Shown: positions 10,755 to 24,256, counted from the stretch's first letter. The stretch: DNA of 64,000 bases from Lunularia cruciata (GCA_948567375.1 OX419761.1:34386243-34450242), one strand, 5' to 3'. Numbers and translations: made by a program. The notes: generated by a model not told the origin, from the sequence alone.

Positions 10755-13061
10755 TGCAGAAAGGTCTTCATTTGATGTAAGAGATCAACATTGTCTTATC
10801 TTAGAGTAGTACCAGTAGGCCCAGGCTTATTGGTGGCATCTGAATAGGCAACTTTTGTTACAGCGCTGCAGTGCCATTGCACTTAATCGCTCTGGGTCTC
10901 CATCCTCAAATACCCGAGCAGTGACACAGATTGGGGCATTGAGCTTTCGTCGTTCCACCAGTGCATCTGACAGTTACTGTTACCTTTGCGTATTTGAGGA
11001 CATGAAGTTTCAGGTGACTTCACTGCTGATCTCCACTCCGATGAGTAGGGATGGTTGACACCAGCTTGGGACAGGGTATGTCATTAAGCTGAGTCTCACC
11101 CTCTCGCGAGGAAGTGAAGATTGTAGATTGAGTCCCGCAGTTGTCCTTCACTAGGTTGGTTGGTCCATCTCAATAGGGGATGTGGCGGCAGCAGTGAGGT
11201 TGGGGCCTGTCGATCAAATGGCTGAGTTCTCGCTTGGAACTTGCTCAAACTGAGCCACACTGTACAGAAGATCGAGTTGGAGTTGTATGTAGCCTTAGAT
11301 GGTTGCATCTTCGAAGAGAAGATCATGGCAATGCGAGTCTGTGACTGGACGTATGTAAGGGAGCTATGTAAGGCAAGTCGATACTTGGCTTCACAAGTAC
11401 TTAGAACCAACCACCTTGAAATCTGGAGGACCATTAAAGATCTGCACATCGTTGCATGTGGTCATGTAGGCATAAATTGATTCTCTTTCCATGGAAGATC
11501 AAGGGAACTCTTTATAATTTTTAGAAAGTCACTATGCTCAGGAGGAAATCTCTAAGTCATGTACTCGTGACAGCTGCACTGCGACGCAGGGTTCGTTTAC
11601 TGTTCACAGTGTACGTGGCTGATGTTTGTCTGTTTTCCCGGTTTCAGCACATTATGTACACTGTTCCTCAACTTCCAGTGACAAATGTTCCACTTGTCAC
11701 AGGGAGTGAATCGGGGAAGGCTGACTGGTTGTATGAATATGATGGTAAACAGTTGTGCTCATTTGTCCCTAAAGTCCCACGCACATGGTACTCTTGTGAC
11801 ATTTAGCACTCGACAGGACGAAGGACAAAGTTGGGACCTTTTTCCATTCGCATTCAGGCGCTCAGTGTGCAAGAGTATTCTTTCCTCGTGAGTGTTTATG
11901 CATCTACTTCTCCATCTTGGCGGAAAAATTGGAGCTGAGCGGAATTTACTCTCGAGGGATGGTTGAGTCACAGAGACCATTCTCATGCCTCTGCGAAGGT
12001 AGGAATCGCCGAAACAGGGTTAGAGCAGACGTGAAATTGCTTATGTTGGGCACCGTATTCTCACAAGGAAGTTGCACAAACTTCCATTTTGTTAGGCTAG
12101 GCATAGTATTACGCCACGCTAGGCATAGTATTACGCCACGATCTGTATGACCATAGGATGTCTCATGCATTTTGAAAATATTTTGACTCTTTTCTGAACA
12201 TGTAAGGAACCTACACCAACTAATCCTCCGTAGCGCTTTAAAATTGTCAAATTGACGACTGAATACCTTCCTCCGACTAGTGTACGGATATACTGAAAAA
12301 TGGAGGAATCTGTTGTGCATCATCTGTACACCTTGCAATCGCTCAATCGTTGTTTGAAAACCGTACCCTAACTTTCGATGGCCGTCCTTATATCAATCGT
12401 TTACTTAAATGTTTGGATGTATAATTTACCGCAGCTCTCTATTGTAGTCGAACAATCACATGTGCGTGTGGCATTTGAGTTTTTGCAGCACAATGTCAAC
12501 CGAATACTGACGAGGTCTCTTTTAATAAATCTCCAATATAAGTCGTCGCATGCAAACCATTTTAATATACAATATCATGAAACTTAATATTTCTATACCT
12601 AGAGGAAATATGACATGTATAGACAGAATGAGGTTGCAAACAAATACTTCAAATCGACATCGCAATTTAGGGATGCAACATCCTCGAACGTTAAATCTTG
12701 CAAAAAACATTAAGCAAGTTTGCGACACATGTCTCATACATATGTACAAGAATTGTCCGTAACTAGCGGCTGCGCTCGAATATTGGTGCACTCTTGCGTA
12801 TGATGAATATTGTTCATAAAGCAATGTTCTCTCATGTTTATGACTAGTCTGCCGTCACATTGTACTGTGCCAAAGCGACCTAGTCAAAAGCGGAGTCTTC
12901 TTTGCCTATATCTTTTATTGCTAAGAATGATTATGAAATTGTGCTGTGAGGGGAGAATTACTCTACATAGTTGTGAAGTGAAGGAAACTACTCTATGTAC
13001 GCACATAGACTCGAAATTCAATTACTCTGCGTAGCTGTGTACTCGTTTTCTATCTACAGTA
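10751..13061. other. Intergenic region between the two convergent genes
   Basis: The 3' ends of the acyltransferase and ABCG genes face each other across this interval. Short open frames such as 11096-11449 (-) and 11534-11806 (+) have no recognisable motif. Positions 12097-12118 and 12119-12140 are a perfect 22-bp tandem duplication. I see no gene. Confidence 0.5.
12097..12140. repeat. 22-bp tandem duplication
   Basis: Two identical adjacent copies of a 22-bp unit beginning CTAGGCATAG. Being perfect, it is probably recent. Confidence 0.9.
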
Positions 13062-16000
13062 TTAAGTCCTGAAGCTTTTTGTGCAGAATCGCAAAGCCAA
13101 GTAGAAGATTAGTCGGTAGGCCACCACAGTAAGAATCATAACAAGGATATTCACCATCTGATTCACATCACCTCCCAAGAGCTTCCTACTAATGTCTTCC
13201 GAGATAGCATCACCATACCAAACAGTCCCGTGCCTATGTGTCAATTCGTTTGCAAGAAGAGATTCATATGAGTACTTGAACAAAGATATGTAGTGCATCC
13301 ACAGCCAGTACCAGGGGATATCCCTCCTGCAAAGCACACAAGATCAACATTAAGTAGAAGTCATGCGACTCACATCAAACGATCGGGGTACTTGAAACCT
13401 AGATGACACACAAATATAATAATGTTTGACTCTTGAAAGGTTTCTCTGGACAAGGACACTTAGTTCGGCTTACGAAAATGGAGGCTATGATGGGTGATGC
13501 TAACTCCTATACAAAATTGAGTTTCCAAGAAATAACTATGGATCTTTCTTCAGAGAACGTAGTCAAGGTATAGCTTCTAACTAGGAGGGAAGTCTAAACA
13601 GCAGCTCATCTTGATCCCTATCTGTAATGGACATACTTATCATGGGTATTGTACTTCTTGGATGTTTTTATTTCCAAACGAGTGACCAAGACGGTAATGT
13701 CTCTTTAAGGAATTATACCACGAGACTAGACGACAAGACCACAAGCGGACAATTTTGCATTGGTTTCTTCCTGATTCTACGCTTGTTATGCATGTTTGAC
13801 AGTTGAAAGAAGCCTCATAAGCTTCTATCCTGTTAATCAGGTCCTCTCTATTTCGCTATATATGTGCTCTCAAGAAAGAGTTGCTAGCTTAAATTTGAAA
13901 ACTTGTTGGGTGGACATTACGGCTTCCGTTGAACGATCTCAGACGCTTTTAAAATGCATTGACAAGAGCTGAAGCTGGTCTAAATCTTCAGCTCATCTAG
14001 AAATGAGAAGAGATAAGTTAATGTGAGCTGGATATTTAAAATGAGCAAGCATTTCTGGTCAAATGTAGAGACGACAGGAATGGACAATCGCAAGACAACG
14101 TGGTCCTCGAGGGGAAGATGTAGTACTCACTTATTCATGAAAAAGCCCGAGAAGAGGAACATGTAGGCCGATACTCCTCCCACTACAGCAAGAGCAACAG
14201 TGAAGTTGGGTGCCAAGGCACTTACGCAAGTCACGAGAGCATTGGACATACAGAGGACGAGGAAGATGACCAAAATGAAGAAGAACACAGCACTCGGATT
14301 GAAGACGAGGCCAACTGCAAAGTAGGAAAGGCATGTGCAGAGGGTAGCCAGAAAGAGAAGAAATGGGAGAACCACCAGAGAATGGGCTAATGCGTATGAC
14401 GATGTCCGATATGCTCCTCTCGATTTCTCTCTAATAAAGATCTGCCTTTCTAAGAGGAAAATGGGCAGGGCTTCGGTGGATGTGAACACGAGTATGGCAA
14501 CTGTGAATATGACAAAAGTTTGTCGTTGCTGTATTCCTCTCTCTGAAATTGGGCTCTTGAAGAACAGAGAAACCAAGATCATGCTAGTCAGCACCTGTCA
14601 TCGGAAATGTGTAAGTTCGGTTACCCAACTGACTGAGTAGTGATCAACCATCACACCACAAGGTAATAACTAGTATACTTATAAAGCTTAATTTGTTCAG
14701 ACTTAGCAATATAGGAAAACACTACTGTCCAACGAAATTGTATTTCAAGCATGATCATAAGAAAGAAACCCCACGAACAAGGAAACGAAATGTAGAAATG
14801 ACAGCACCAATCAAGAGTCGAACTTGACAACGAAGTCGCAGGCTTGAATGAGTTGATTGTGAAGGGGTGTAGTGGAGCAGCTGAAAGGACTTTACCGTAA
14901 GACCAACTCGAGTGAGAAAAAGAGTATGTGTGCGGAAAATGTTATAGAAGTTGCGCTGAGAGAGCACCCACAGCTCTGACCCAAATGACGTGGCAAATTT
15001 GCGTCGACGGCTTAATCGATGGGGGTGATGATGATGCCTTGACTCCTTAGTACTTGCACGTTTTCCCGCCTTGAGATGGTTTTTCTCTTTCTGCACAAAG
15101 CGCGAAATTCAATCTATATTAATAACAGAAGATGAGGTCTAGAGACGAGCATAGCAGTAGAGAGTGGACATAGAGAACAGCCATGAATTTCTCTAATCAT
15201 TACAGGAAATTAATACAGAAGATGAGTTTAGCAAGTATTAGTGGAATATTAACAATCTCACCTAACCAGCTCGCTTCTCACCCTCTTCAAAATTTTTAAT
15301 TAGTCCCGTCATTAATACATGCATCGCATGGAAACCCAACTAGTAGACTTAAAGTCTCAAGTTTCTAACGTTCACATTTAGACTGAGCGCCTCTTATGCC
15401 ACTTGGCATGCAGATGCCTAAAATCTGTTGCCGTCAGTTTGTACTCCATGCTCACATGTTCTGTATAATAGTGGTTTCTCGGCGCTTCCTAGTTTATAGG
15501 GCCCGACTCTGTTCCAAAAGGAATTGCTTTTGTGATTGATGTCGAAGTTCGTACGCGAACTTCGACATCAATGTAATGCATTGTGAGATACGAAACTTAA
15601 GCTTTAAGGTGCAGAAGAAGAGTAAAATACTTCCGACCCACACCTAGTAGGCTACTTAACCAATTGAGAGGAATCCATTATAATACCTGCAAAGTGATAA
15701 GTTGTTGAAGACCTTCCGGTTTAGTTTCGTATTCAGCAATCGTGTCAAGTACAAACTCAACTACGTTCACCTGCGTCATTCAGTTCAAACGCACCGTTAG
15801 TATGATTGGACTTGCCATTCTAAAATTACAGAGGGACTTTGGGATAATTCCTTCCATTGGAGGCGACGCTAAAAGAATCATCATAGGACCGTCAAATCGG
15901 TCGAGCTATTGCTCTTCATCGGTGCTGTAGCTGTTTGTCGATCATAGACCCGTAACAAGAGGTTCGCAAGGATTGGCATGTTGGTAGCTGAACTACCGAG

Positions 16001-18704
16001 CCCGTGAAAGGTTGCAGGACATCCGCATCCGCATCCGAGACACGTCAGGTCCCCTGGTCCTCCAAAACTATGAAGCCTCCCTAAAATAATCGAATTAACG
16101 CCGCAAGACATGGTGGAAAGGCTTCAAAAATCCAGTCAATGGTCACAAGTGCAGTACAGTACAGTCTGAGCGACAATAAAGAATGGTGGGTATACTAATT
16201 GTTCAGGGTCCTGAGTTCGCATGCTTCGTCGACCCTTTCTCCTTAGATCCACAGGGTGAAACAGTCCCATAACTCCAAGAATTTGGAGGTATTTTCCACA
16301 CCTAGATCACAGCTAGTTGGTATGCGAATTAGTGGCGATGAGCCGAAGCGAAGCCAAGTGTGAGTGGAGTCCGGTATATTGGGCAAAATGTGCTGTTCGC
16401 CGGCTGCTAATGCGCACTGCTACCGAGCAGTTCCTTGCTCATCCACTAGCACAAGTCTCTGTACTTAAGTTAGTCCCATTCCAAAGGAGGGTATCACTTA
16501 ATCACAACCGAAATTTTGCATGCTTCGTGATGGGAAAAAATACCTACATGTTCTGGCATGGGACGCTCCAGGCTGTTGAAGTGATCCACTATGCCTGCCA
16601 CAGGTCCATGATATACGACATTTCCCCTCGCTAGCACAAGAATGTTGTGAATCGTTTCCAAAATGCGGAAACTCGGCTGATGAACGGTGAGTATCACCGT
16701 ATGTCTGCGTCTCACAGCTAGTTTACACAAAGTTTCCATGACTTGCAAAGCAGAGGTGCTGTCCAGACCCGAGGTGGGTTCGTCCAAGAAGAGCACTGGT
16801 GGGTCATGTATGACATCTACGCCAATTGATAATCGCCTCCTCTCGCCGCCAGAAATTCCTCGGACCTGCCATCAGCCAAGGCGATTGTCAGTGCCAAGAA
16901 AATCCAAGAATGGCGAATCCTTGAGCACCCGATGCCGGTTGGAACTTGATGATAGGTGCTTGTCGGAACCGGATGTGACGCTGCAAACTATGTGGACGTG
17001 GGTAAAGCTGTAGGAAGATGTTTGGAAGATTTTAATGACGAATAATACTGGTAAAGAATCACTCAGCACGTTGGGCAAGTGTGGTAACTGAAGCTTTTGT
17101 CATCACCCCATTGCAAGACAGATTTCTCTTGATGGAATGTTACGAGTTGTAATCTAATTATATGCATGCAGAAGCTGGAAGGGGGCTTCTACATACGCTT
17201 CTGTCATGCACATATGAAAGCACAACTACGAGGAAATTGCATGCAAGCGCACCTTCTCATTACCAACACGAGTATGAGAGCACGCCGTTAGACCAAGTTC
17301 CTCAATTAAAGCTTGCACCCTTTCTCGTTTATGTTTCGCGCTGATCTTAGACGGAAGCCTCAACTTCGCGCTGAACATAAGTGTCTCCATGGTTGTCAGC
17401 ATAGGGAACAGAGCATCTTCTTGCATTACGTAGCCTGAAATTGACTTCAGCCCGTTTTCCATCTCTACCCCATTTACCAGCATTGAGCCTTCGAGGCTCT
17501 TAGAATCAATGTGACCAGCAAGGGCATCCAGAAAGGTTGTTTTCGAGGATCCCGAGCGACCAATGATAGCAAGAATTTCGCCGTTATTCGCCTCTGCACT
17601 GACATTATTGAGCAATGTTTTCTGCTTTACTTCCTTCCCAGCGACTCCAACATTCACCTGCACGTCGAGTGGACTCAAGCCTGAGAAAGTGCTACAATCC
17701 ATTCAGCAAACTTTTACATCTCACCGGTGAAAAGGTGGTGAAAAGTTTAACACTTCAACCTACTTGTCAGGCTCTTCCCCGCGTCCCGGGACACTCAAGT
17801 AGCTGGACGAAGGCTAATCATCGAACTTGAGCAGCCCCAGTGTCCCCGCAGTAGGGATGTGGACAAATTTTGCTTGGGTTTTCGTAGTGAAGTTCCGGAC
17901 ATTTCGATTACCTCTTCTTAGTAGTCGACTCTGATCAGGCTTTAATCTTTACGAACACAATTAGTCAGATTAAGTTGCTTATGAATTGGATTTTCTAAAC
18001 AACTAGCTCTTTCCATGTTGGGATCCCTGCGTCAGGACCCGTCCAAGTTACGCACTGTGCATGCTTGGTGGAAACCCCGCATTGGAGTACGCAGTTAAAG
18101 CATGCTCTACGACTGGCATGCATATGAAAATTAGAAGCGATGCTGTTTTATTTCAGTGAGTGCTCAACCGAGAGAGACAACCGTTGCACGTGCATGATAC
18201 AGTGAAGAGCATGTCACATACCTTATATGTAAGGTTCTGAATGACAAGATCATAGACTGCTCGACGACTCTTCTTCTTAGTGCCTGCCGCGCTCTTCACG
18301 TAGATGGATCTTGAAGTGGACTTAAATGCCTCTGGGGATTTCGACGATTGATCTCCACGTCTTTTCTCCGATTTCCTTCCCAAACCGTGAGCACTCTTTG
18401 CACCAGCTGATACCCCGGTATTGCTGCTCGCGGGTCCTTGAATTGACATCTCGGATTGTTCAAGCGCATTATGAGGTACTGGAGGTTTGTACTTGGGAGC
18501 GCCGGTCGTGACCGTTTTGCAAGAGTCTGCGGTGGACGTTACTATTTGCAATTCAGGGGATCCTTTGTTATAAGTTCGATGAATGGTACGAATGCTCCAT
18601 TTGGGTCGGGGAGACTCTGCCGCCTCACATCGAGACTCGGTACTCTCAAAGTGAGGTTGACTTGTTTGCTTTACGAATGCCTTGTTTTTATCTCTTCCTG
18701 TCAT
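13062..18704 (-). CDS. Half-size ABCG (WBC-type) transporter, seven exons
   Basis: A membrane exporter with the reversed ABCG layout (ATPase first, then membrane domain). It must dimerise; relatives export lipids, cutin or suberin precursors, or hormones. Exons in transcript order: 18704-18222, 17657-17253, 16865-16548, 15770-15687, 15090-14896, 14594-14131, 13326-13062; all GT-AG. The product is 737 residues. The start is the first Met after an in-frame TAG. Residues 1-161 are a hydrophilic extension, longer than usual. Walker A is GRSGSSKT (194-201), with Ser in place of the Gly before Lys-200. Then come the Q-loop YVMQED (Gln-240), signature ISGGERRR (about 300-307), Walker B VLFLDEP (Asp-324, Glu-325), D-loop SGLDS and H-loop His-358. 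Membrane helices occupy about 495-737, with IPWYWLWMHYISLFKY near the end. The sequence shares features with plant ABCG1/2/6/16/20 and STR-like proteins; I cannot choose the subclade. Confidence 0.95.
15535..15572. repeat. Perfect 17-bp hairpin in an ABCG intron
   Basis: Arms 15535-15551 and 15556-15572 are exact reverse complements around a TACG loop. The hairpin lies in the fourth intron of the ABCG gene (between exons 15770-15687 and 15090-14896). It is too short for a typical miRNA precursor. It could be a footprint of a foldback element. Confidence 0.85.
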
Positions 18705-21700
18705 CTTCCTCTACGTCAATTGCAGAAATCTCCCGTCAACAGCGACCCTTCTCAATAATGTCATGAACACAAAGAGCATCCGTCCTTACACGAGTGAGGC
18801 CATCTCTCCGTGTTCCTGCTACGTGTTCCCCAGGGCCACGAGCGACAGTAAGTATTCTCACCGCGGTCAAAAGTTCGTACAGGTGAAGCCAAAAGATCTC
18901 TCGGATTACTGGAGCTGCAGTCCGCTTCTGAACACCTTCATCTCTTAAATGCTTCGATACATGACCTTGCTTCGACGCCCGTGTAAGTTGTCTGCAGACA
19001 CTACGTCTGGATGTGCAACTACTTAGCTGATGAAATGGACCAGACAGATGCGAAACTTCCAATGTAATCAGCTTAGGATACCCTCCAGACGACCCTCCGG
19101 CCAAAAAGATCAGTCCATGCAACTGCTCTTCCTCCTATACTGATATAGAGATGGGAATCCAAAACATATGTGTATGTTCAAAGGACGTTGCAATTCTATT
19201 CCACCCTCCCTCGTGTGAATCCAGGAGTGGAGAATTCTCGTTGTTGAGGATTGAACGTACATAACGTTAATGATTCGTGTGAAATCCAAATCCTTGACGG
19301 GTATTTCTAGACCAGGCAGGGCAGGTGTGTTCCCTGATGTGCAACTTTGGGAGCGTCTTGTTGCGCGCGTGTCTTGATAGTCTTACGTTGGTCCAGCGAC
19401 GATAGAGTGTGGACCTCCCTTCCTGTACATGTCTTTATCAGCAAAGACGAGATGATCCAGATTAACAAGTTAAAGAACGTGAACAATTTTGTTATACCAG
19501 TATCAGATATTCAGATTTCGTACTCGATCAATTGACCACGGGAGCTGTAAAGTTTGTCCCAAAAGCAAGTGTCTGGATCTCTCTACCTGAGCTTGCTCTA
19601 GCATATATCCCAGCTGCATCTGGTTGCTAGAAACTATTCAATGTGGAAAAATGTAGCTTCTAAAGCCGGGAGTATGGGTTGTTCAAAGCGACCTTGAGTC
19701 TGTGCAAGCTCAGAGGTACTCATGCTCTGAATCTCGTAATCTAGCAAGCAATCAAGTAGCTAGATTTTTGGACAGCTCCCAGGGCACTGAAGCAGTCGAT
19801 AGCGAAGCCAACTATTGCTCAACCTCTGAATTGTAGAGCTGCAGTATAAAGATTGCTACTAAGCAGGCAAGTCTTACCTCATCGTCAAACTGTCGGTTTC
19901 ATCGCACTAGAACGCGAAAGGAACGGACGCGTGTTTCATTCGGCTTGACATCCGTTAATAGCAAACAAGATACTCACTCGAGGCGGGACGACGAAATATT
20001 GACTATATGGTCACGCTTGCTATATCAGCATGCTTTGCGTTGTATCCGGCACTCCTGACGATTAAAAACCTATCTCGAAATCAGTTCAAGCGTCAGCGCA
20101 CTTACACGACTCTATCTAGCAGCATCGTGATTCCCAACACACTTGCCATGGGAATCACCTTTTCCTAGTCAATTTCATGCAACTCGGAACTCGAGTAAAT
20201 TCTCTCGCGCGTTCTACTTCTAAATCCAAAAGTGACCTGCCTTGTCGAACCACTGATAAAAACTGCGTCAGAGGTCAACGAGGAGTCTCCTTATCTGAGA
20301 CTCTCGCTAGTCAAATAAACAGGGCAGTCCAACACTCAAACGAGCATTTATCCTTAGCCTTTTCCACTCCACCAATTCTTATCATGTCAAATCTCTCCGC
20401 TCCTCCACTAGCATTCACCTAATGAGCACCGCATTGGTCAACGCGAGGCGTATACCCGTCTAGATATGGCTGCACCAAAACCGAGGTCGATCAGGGGGCA
20501 GAAATAACTCAACCAACGAACCACATCAGATCACCTCACCTGCAAAAATCTCAGTACTAAAGGTCCCTTCCGCCCTTTCGAGGCTAGCTACGTGCATAAC
20601 CCACGGCCCCTCGACGAATAAGGTCTCGTCTCTCCTCATGTATCATACCTAATCACTGACACTTAACCCGTAGATACAAGATCGAATGCATTGAACGAGT
20701 TTCTCGCCAGCAGTCTGCTCGACTGGGAGAGCCCGAGAGAGAGCTCAAAAGCATGACACGGCGCTCTTTCTCGCAGCCATGTCACAGGCTCCTCCTGTAC
20801 TCCCCCGCGCCCATGCAACGCAACGCAGTCCCGCCATGCGTTCCGGATTCTACACTTCGCGTACCTGCTGATTCGACGGCGGAAAGCCCCAGAATGGAAA
20901 ATGACCGAAACTCTCGGTTCACAGGTCACAGAGACAAAACTTTGGGGAATATTCGCGAATTCACATGAGTGTAACCGGCAGAAAGTGCCGATATGCCAAC
21001 TCGTCCAAATACATCCGGCAGCTCCAAGGCTCAGTGTTGATGCTCACCGACTCGGGAATCTTCACGCCCTCGAAACTCAGATTCTTATTTTGACTGCCTT
21101 CATTTCCCCTCTAAGTAGACCTGTCGGCTATTCGCTCGTGTCCCACATAAAAAGTACCTCAGAAATAGAACGGTACATGTGTGTGGAGCTGTACCCACTT
21201 TGCTATGTACAAATCTTTTTTGGTACAAAATTGAACTTTTCACAGGGTTCATTAAACATTATTTCTTCTGTTACTTGCAGTACTTTGTTGTCGTACTGGC
21301 AGCTCAATTGCAAACCATCCCTTAAGGTGCCTTACGGACCCTCTTAAATACGGTTGTCCTTCCTTCTTTACTCTTATAGGCTTTTTCCGCTGCAGACAAC
21401 GTAATGTTTACTGTTTCTCCGCGCATATAAAACCAATGAAGAAAACTTCAACACATCCTGAACCAAAGTTAACTATAATAACCAACCACAGAGCCATTCA
21501 TTTCTCCTTTGTGTACATTGATATGTACAATGAAGTTAGGCTCAGAGCATCAAGCAAATTAGACCAGATCCCAGAAACTTTGTGTTTGCACAGGGTACAG
21601 ACCACGTGTACTCTTCAAGACCTGGGGATACTTTGAGGACGTAGGTTTCCTTTTGTTTACGCTCCATTGTGTTGCTGGAAACTTAGACGAAGCGAGGAAG

Positions 21701-22754
21701 CGTCAATAGGACCCTACTTTGATTTTGGAGTTGACGTTCTGAACGTATTTATCTCATCTCACCGGCCTTGTTTATATTGCAGCTAGCTTGAGGGTCAATA
21801 GCTTGAGGGGAGTGTGGTGATGATGATGGCGATGATGATGAGAACCGTTGTAGTGTGCGCAGTAACAATAAACGCAATCTGTGATCAAAGACGACATAAC
21901 TTAGTAGACAGGGTAAGCGTGTGCACAGAAGGGAACTCGAGCAAGAGAGTAGAGTTGCTAGGATAAATACATAGGGAGGACGGAGTAAGGGGGTGGACAT
22001 TATTAGTCAGTGTCTGTTTCTACCACTGCGATTGCTAACGCATGGGAGAATCTGAAAAGGTCGAACGGTTGGATGTCATTTAATGCGGAGCTGAACTTTA
22101 TGATGACACGATATAGGTTCCGCTCAGAGGAACGAAGCTGCCCAGCCCAGCCCCTGTCGTCAGAAACTTCAGTCTTCAATCTCTCCACATTTTATTGTTA
22201 CGCGTCCTTCGCCCCACTGGCTCGGCTGGGATCCAGCATCGGGTCCACTACTCATGCATGCCTCGCCTTGCAGACATGTTCTTCTAGGTCGTGTCTTCTT
22301 CTCTATTCCTGAGCGAACCAGATCTGGACGATATTCATCGATACGTACTACAGATCTGTTTTCGTTCTGCAGTATAAACCTCGGATTTGGACGTTGGCGA
22401 TCATATTGATCGGAGTACGATGAATATTGGACTGTGACCTTTCAAGAACAAATCCACCATTCTTTCCATCTTTACCTTTTGTGAAATTTGCAATACATTT
22501 AGGGAAATCTTAAATAAACATACAAATTTACTAAGAAAAACACAAGACTTTTAATCCTCTTCAGAAACATGCCACTTGCAATTTGTCAAGAGAAGTTTAC
22601 TGTATGCGAAACGAGCCTTCTGGTGGCGGGGAAGCATAGTGAAAGACATTTCTTATGTTATGTTTTGATCTTTTAAAAAGAATATTAAAGATTTTGTATG
22701 TTTATTTAGCATTTCATTATATTGAAAGATATTTTCATACTTGAACTTCTTGTC
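18705..22754. other. Upstream intergenic region, no recognisable gene
   Basis: This probably includes the 5' UTR and promoter of the ABCG gene at its left end. Short open frames on both strands (for example 18736-19122 -, 20177-20422 +, 20901-21347 +) show no conserved motif. Base composition is like that of gene introns rather than of the AT-rich repeats. Confidence 0.45.
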
Positions 22755-23026
22755 GGGTCCGAGGACACAATGATGAAAATAAAGAAGTTTTTTTTTTTTT
22801 CAACAACCAAGAGAATTCTGATATGCAATGGACTCCGAAGTTAATGTCAAAGCCGACTAGGTGTCTTTTCTGGATAATCTTTTTGGAAATCCCTCGGTTG
22901 TTGAAGAAAAAAACTTCTTTATTTTCATCATTGGGTCCTCGGACCCAATGATGCAATGATATTTTGGTATGCAATGGACTACGAACTTAATGTCAAAGGA
23001 TACTAGGTGTCTTTTCTGGATAATCT
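22755..23026. repeat. Foldback repeat with an overlapping direct duplication
   Basis: Arms 22755-22808 and 22896-22946 are imperfect inverted repeats of about 52 bp. Each contains GGGTCC..GA near its outer end, ATGATGAAAATAAAGAAG in the middle and a poly-T/A run. The 87-bp spacer starts a direct repeat: 22822-22880 recurs at 22968-23026 with a few changes (TATGCAATGGACT through TGGATAATCT). The outer end of the right arm is itself palindromic (CATTGGGTCC/GGACCCAATG). It resembles a MITE or foldback element. I see no transposase. Confidence 0.7.
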
Positions 23027-23663
23027 CCCAAAGAAATCTGACCTGCAGAGGACTAAGCCCATCTTACACAAGAACAGTTTTGTTTGGATAAATATTAGCT
23101 CGTACTCCTTGCAGAACAAATTTCAAATGTTGGTAACCGTATTTATGAGTCGATAGTAGACACTTTTTGATTTTCAATCATTCCATCAGCGCACCTTATT
23201 TATGCCAGTTGAGGTCAGTGGTTCAACAGATGAATACCTGTAAATATAAGTTGAAACCCCTTAGGAGAGTAATAGAAATTTCGGCCTCTAAAAGGATAAC
23301 AGTCAACCAACCTTGTCTTTCACAACTACACTCCGATGAAAGATGAATCACTGGCCAACATCTGAATGAGAGAAGTTGCACGCAACAAAGAGAGAATAAT
23401 GATCACACATTCTTCTCTCAAGAACGACACACGGAAACGAAAGGAAATATGGGGAGACATGAGGTCTGATATTTTCGGTCTATCACTGAAGTAGCTATGT
23501 CGGATCTGCATGTGTGTCTCCAAGCTTGCGAACGCCAGTACCGGAATGTGCAGTTATGGTGTACTCTCGAAACTCAATCTCGATAACGGAATAACGGAAT
23601 GCTGGTACATTTACGAATCATTTGGAACAAGATAGAACTTGGATGGGGCTTACCCCATTTTAC

Positions 23664-24187
23664 GGTTATGTTTGGCTTGTTATAAGTGATTACTTATCAA
23701 GAGCAAGAGCAAATGCAACTGATGAAACATCTTGCTATTACATGCAGTGATTACTGATCAGAGCAAGAGCAAATGCAACTGATGAAACATCTTGCTATTA
23801 CATGCAGTGATTACTGATCAAGAGCAAGAGCAAACACAACTGATGAAACGCCTTGCTATTACATGATGAAACACCTTGCTATTACATGCAGTACGGGACG
23901 GTCATTTGGCTAGAAGTTCAGGCGGGAGGTCACTTGTCTAAAAGTTCAATTGGATCATATATATATATATATCATCCATATGTCTCGGTGTAATAAAACA
24001 TTAAAAGGTTATTGTGAGCCCGTTTCTGCAGTGGAGGTAGTAATAAAGCATTAAAAGGCTATTGTGAGCTCGTTTCTGCAGTGGAAGTAGCTCCCGAGAC
24101 AGGAAGTGAACCACATTATTTCCTCTTGTCTTTGGATTTCTGTTTAATGTGGTTTGTGATGTGCTATTGGGAGAGGGTTTTCTAACA
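23664..24187 (+). repeat. 5' LTR of the Copia element (524 bp, internally expanded)
   Basis: It aligns with the 3' LTR but is longer because of two tandem expansions. A unit of about 60 bp is repeated a little over three times at 23686-23891. A 50-bp unit is doubled at 23991-24040 and 24041-24090. The first base is G rather than the T of the usual TG; the target duplication fixes the border. Confidence 0.88.
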
Positions 24188-24189
24188 CT

Positions 24190-24201
24190 TGGTATAAGAG
24201 C
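24190..24201 (+). other. Primer-binding site of the Copia element
   Basis: TGGTATAAGAGC matches the complement of the initiator tRNA-Met 3' end (TGGTATCAGAGC) at 11 of 12 positions, two bases after the LTR. Confidence 0.8.
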
Positions 24202-24256
24202 TTAGTTGGTCCTGGGTGTAGTGAAGTGGGTCTAGAAGCAAGTCCATAGCAAAGCA

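Noticed and set aside
14335-14640. Open frame on the + strand across an ABCG exon
   Set aside because: It is the antisense shadow of the exon 14594-14131, whose - strand reading matches the ABCG membrane domain.
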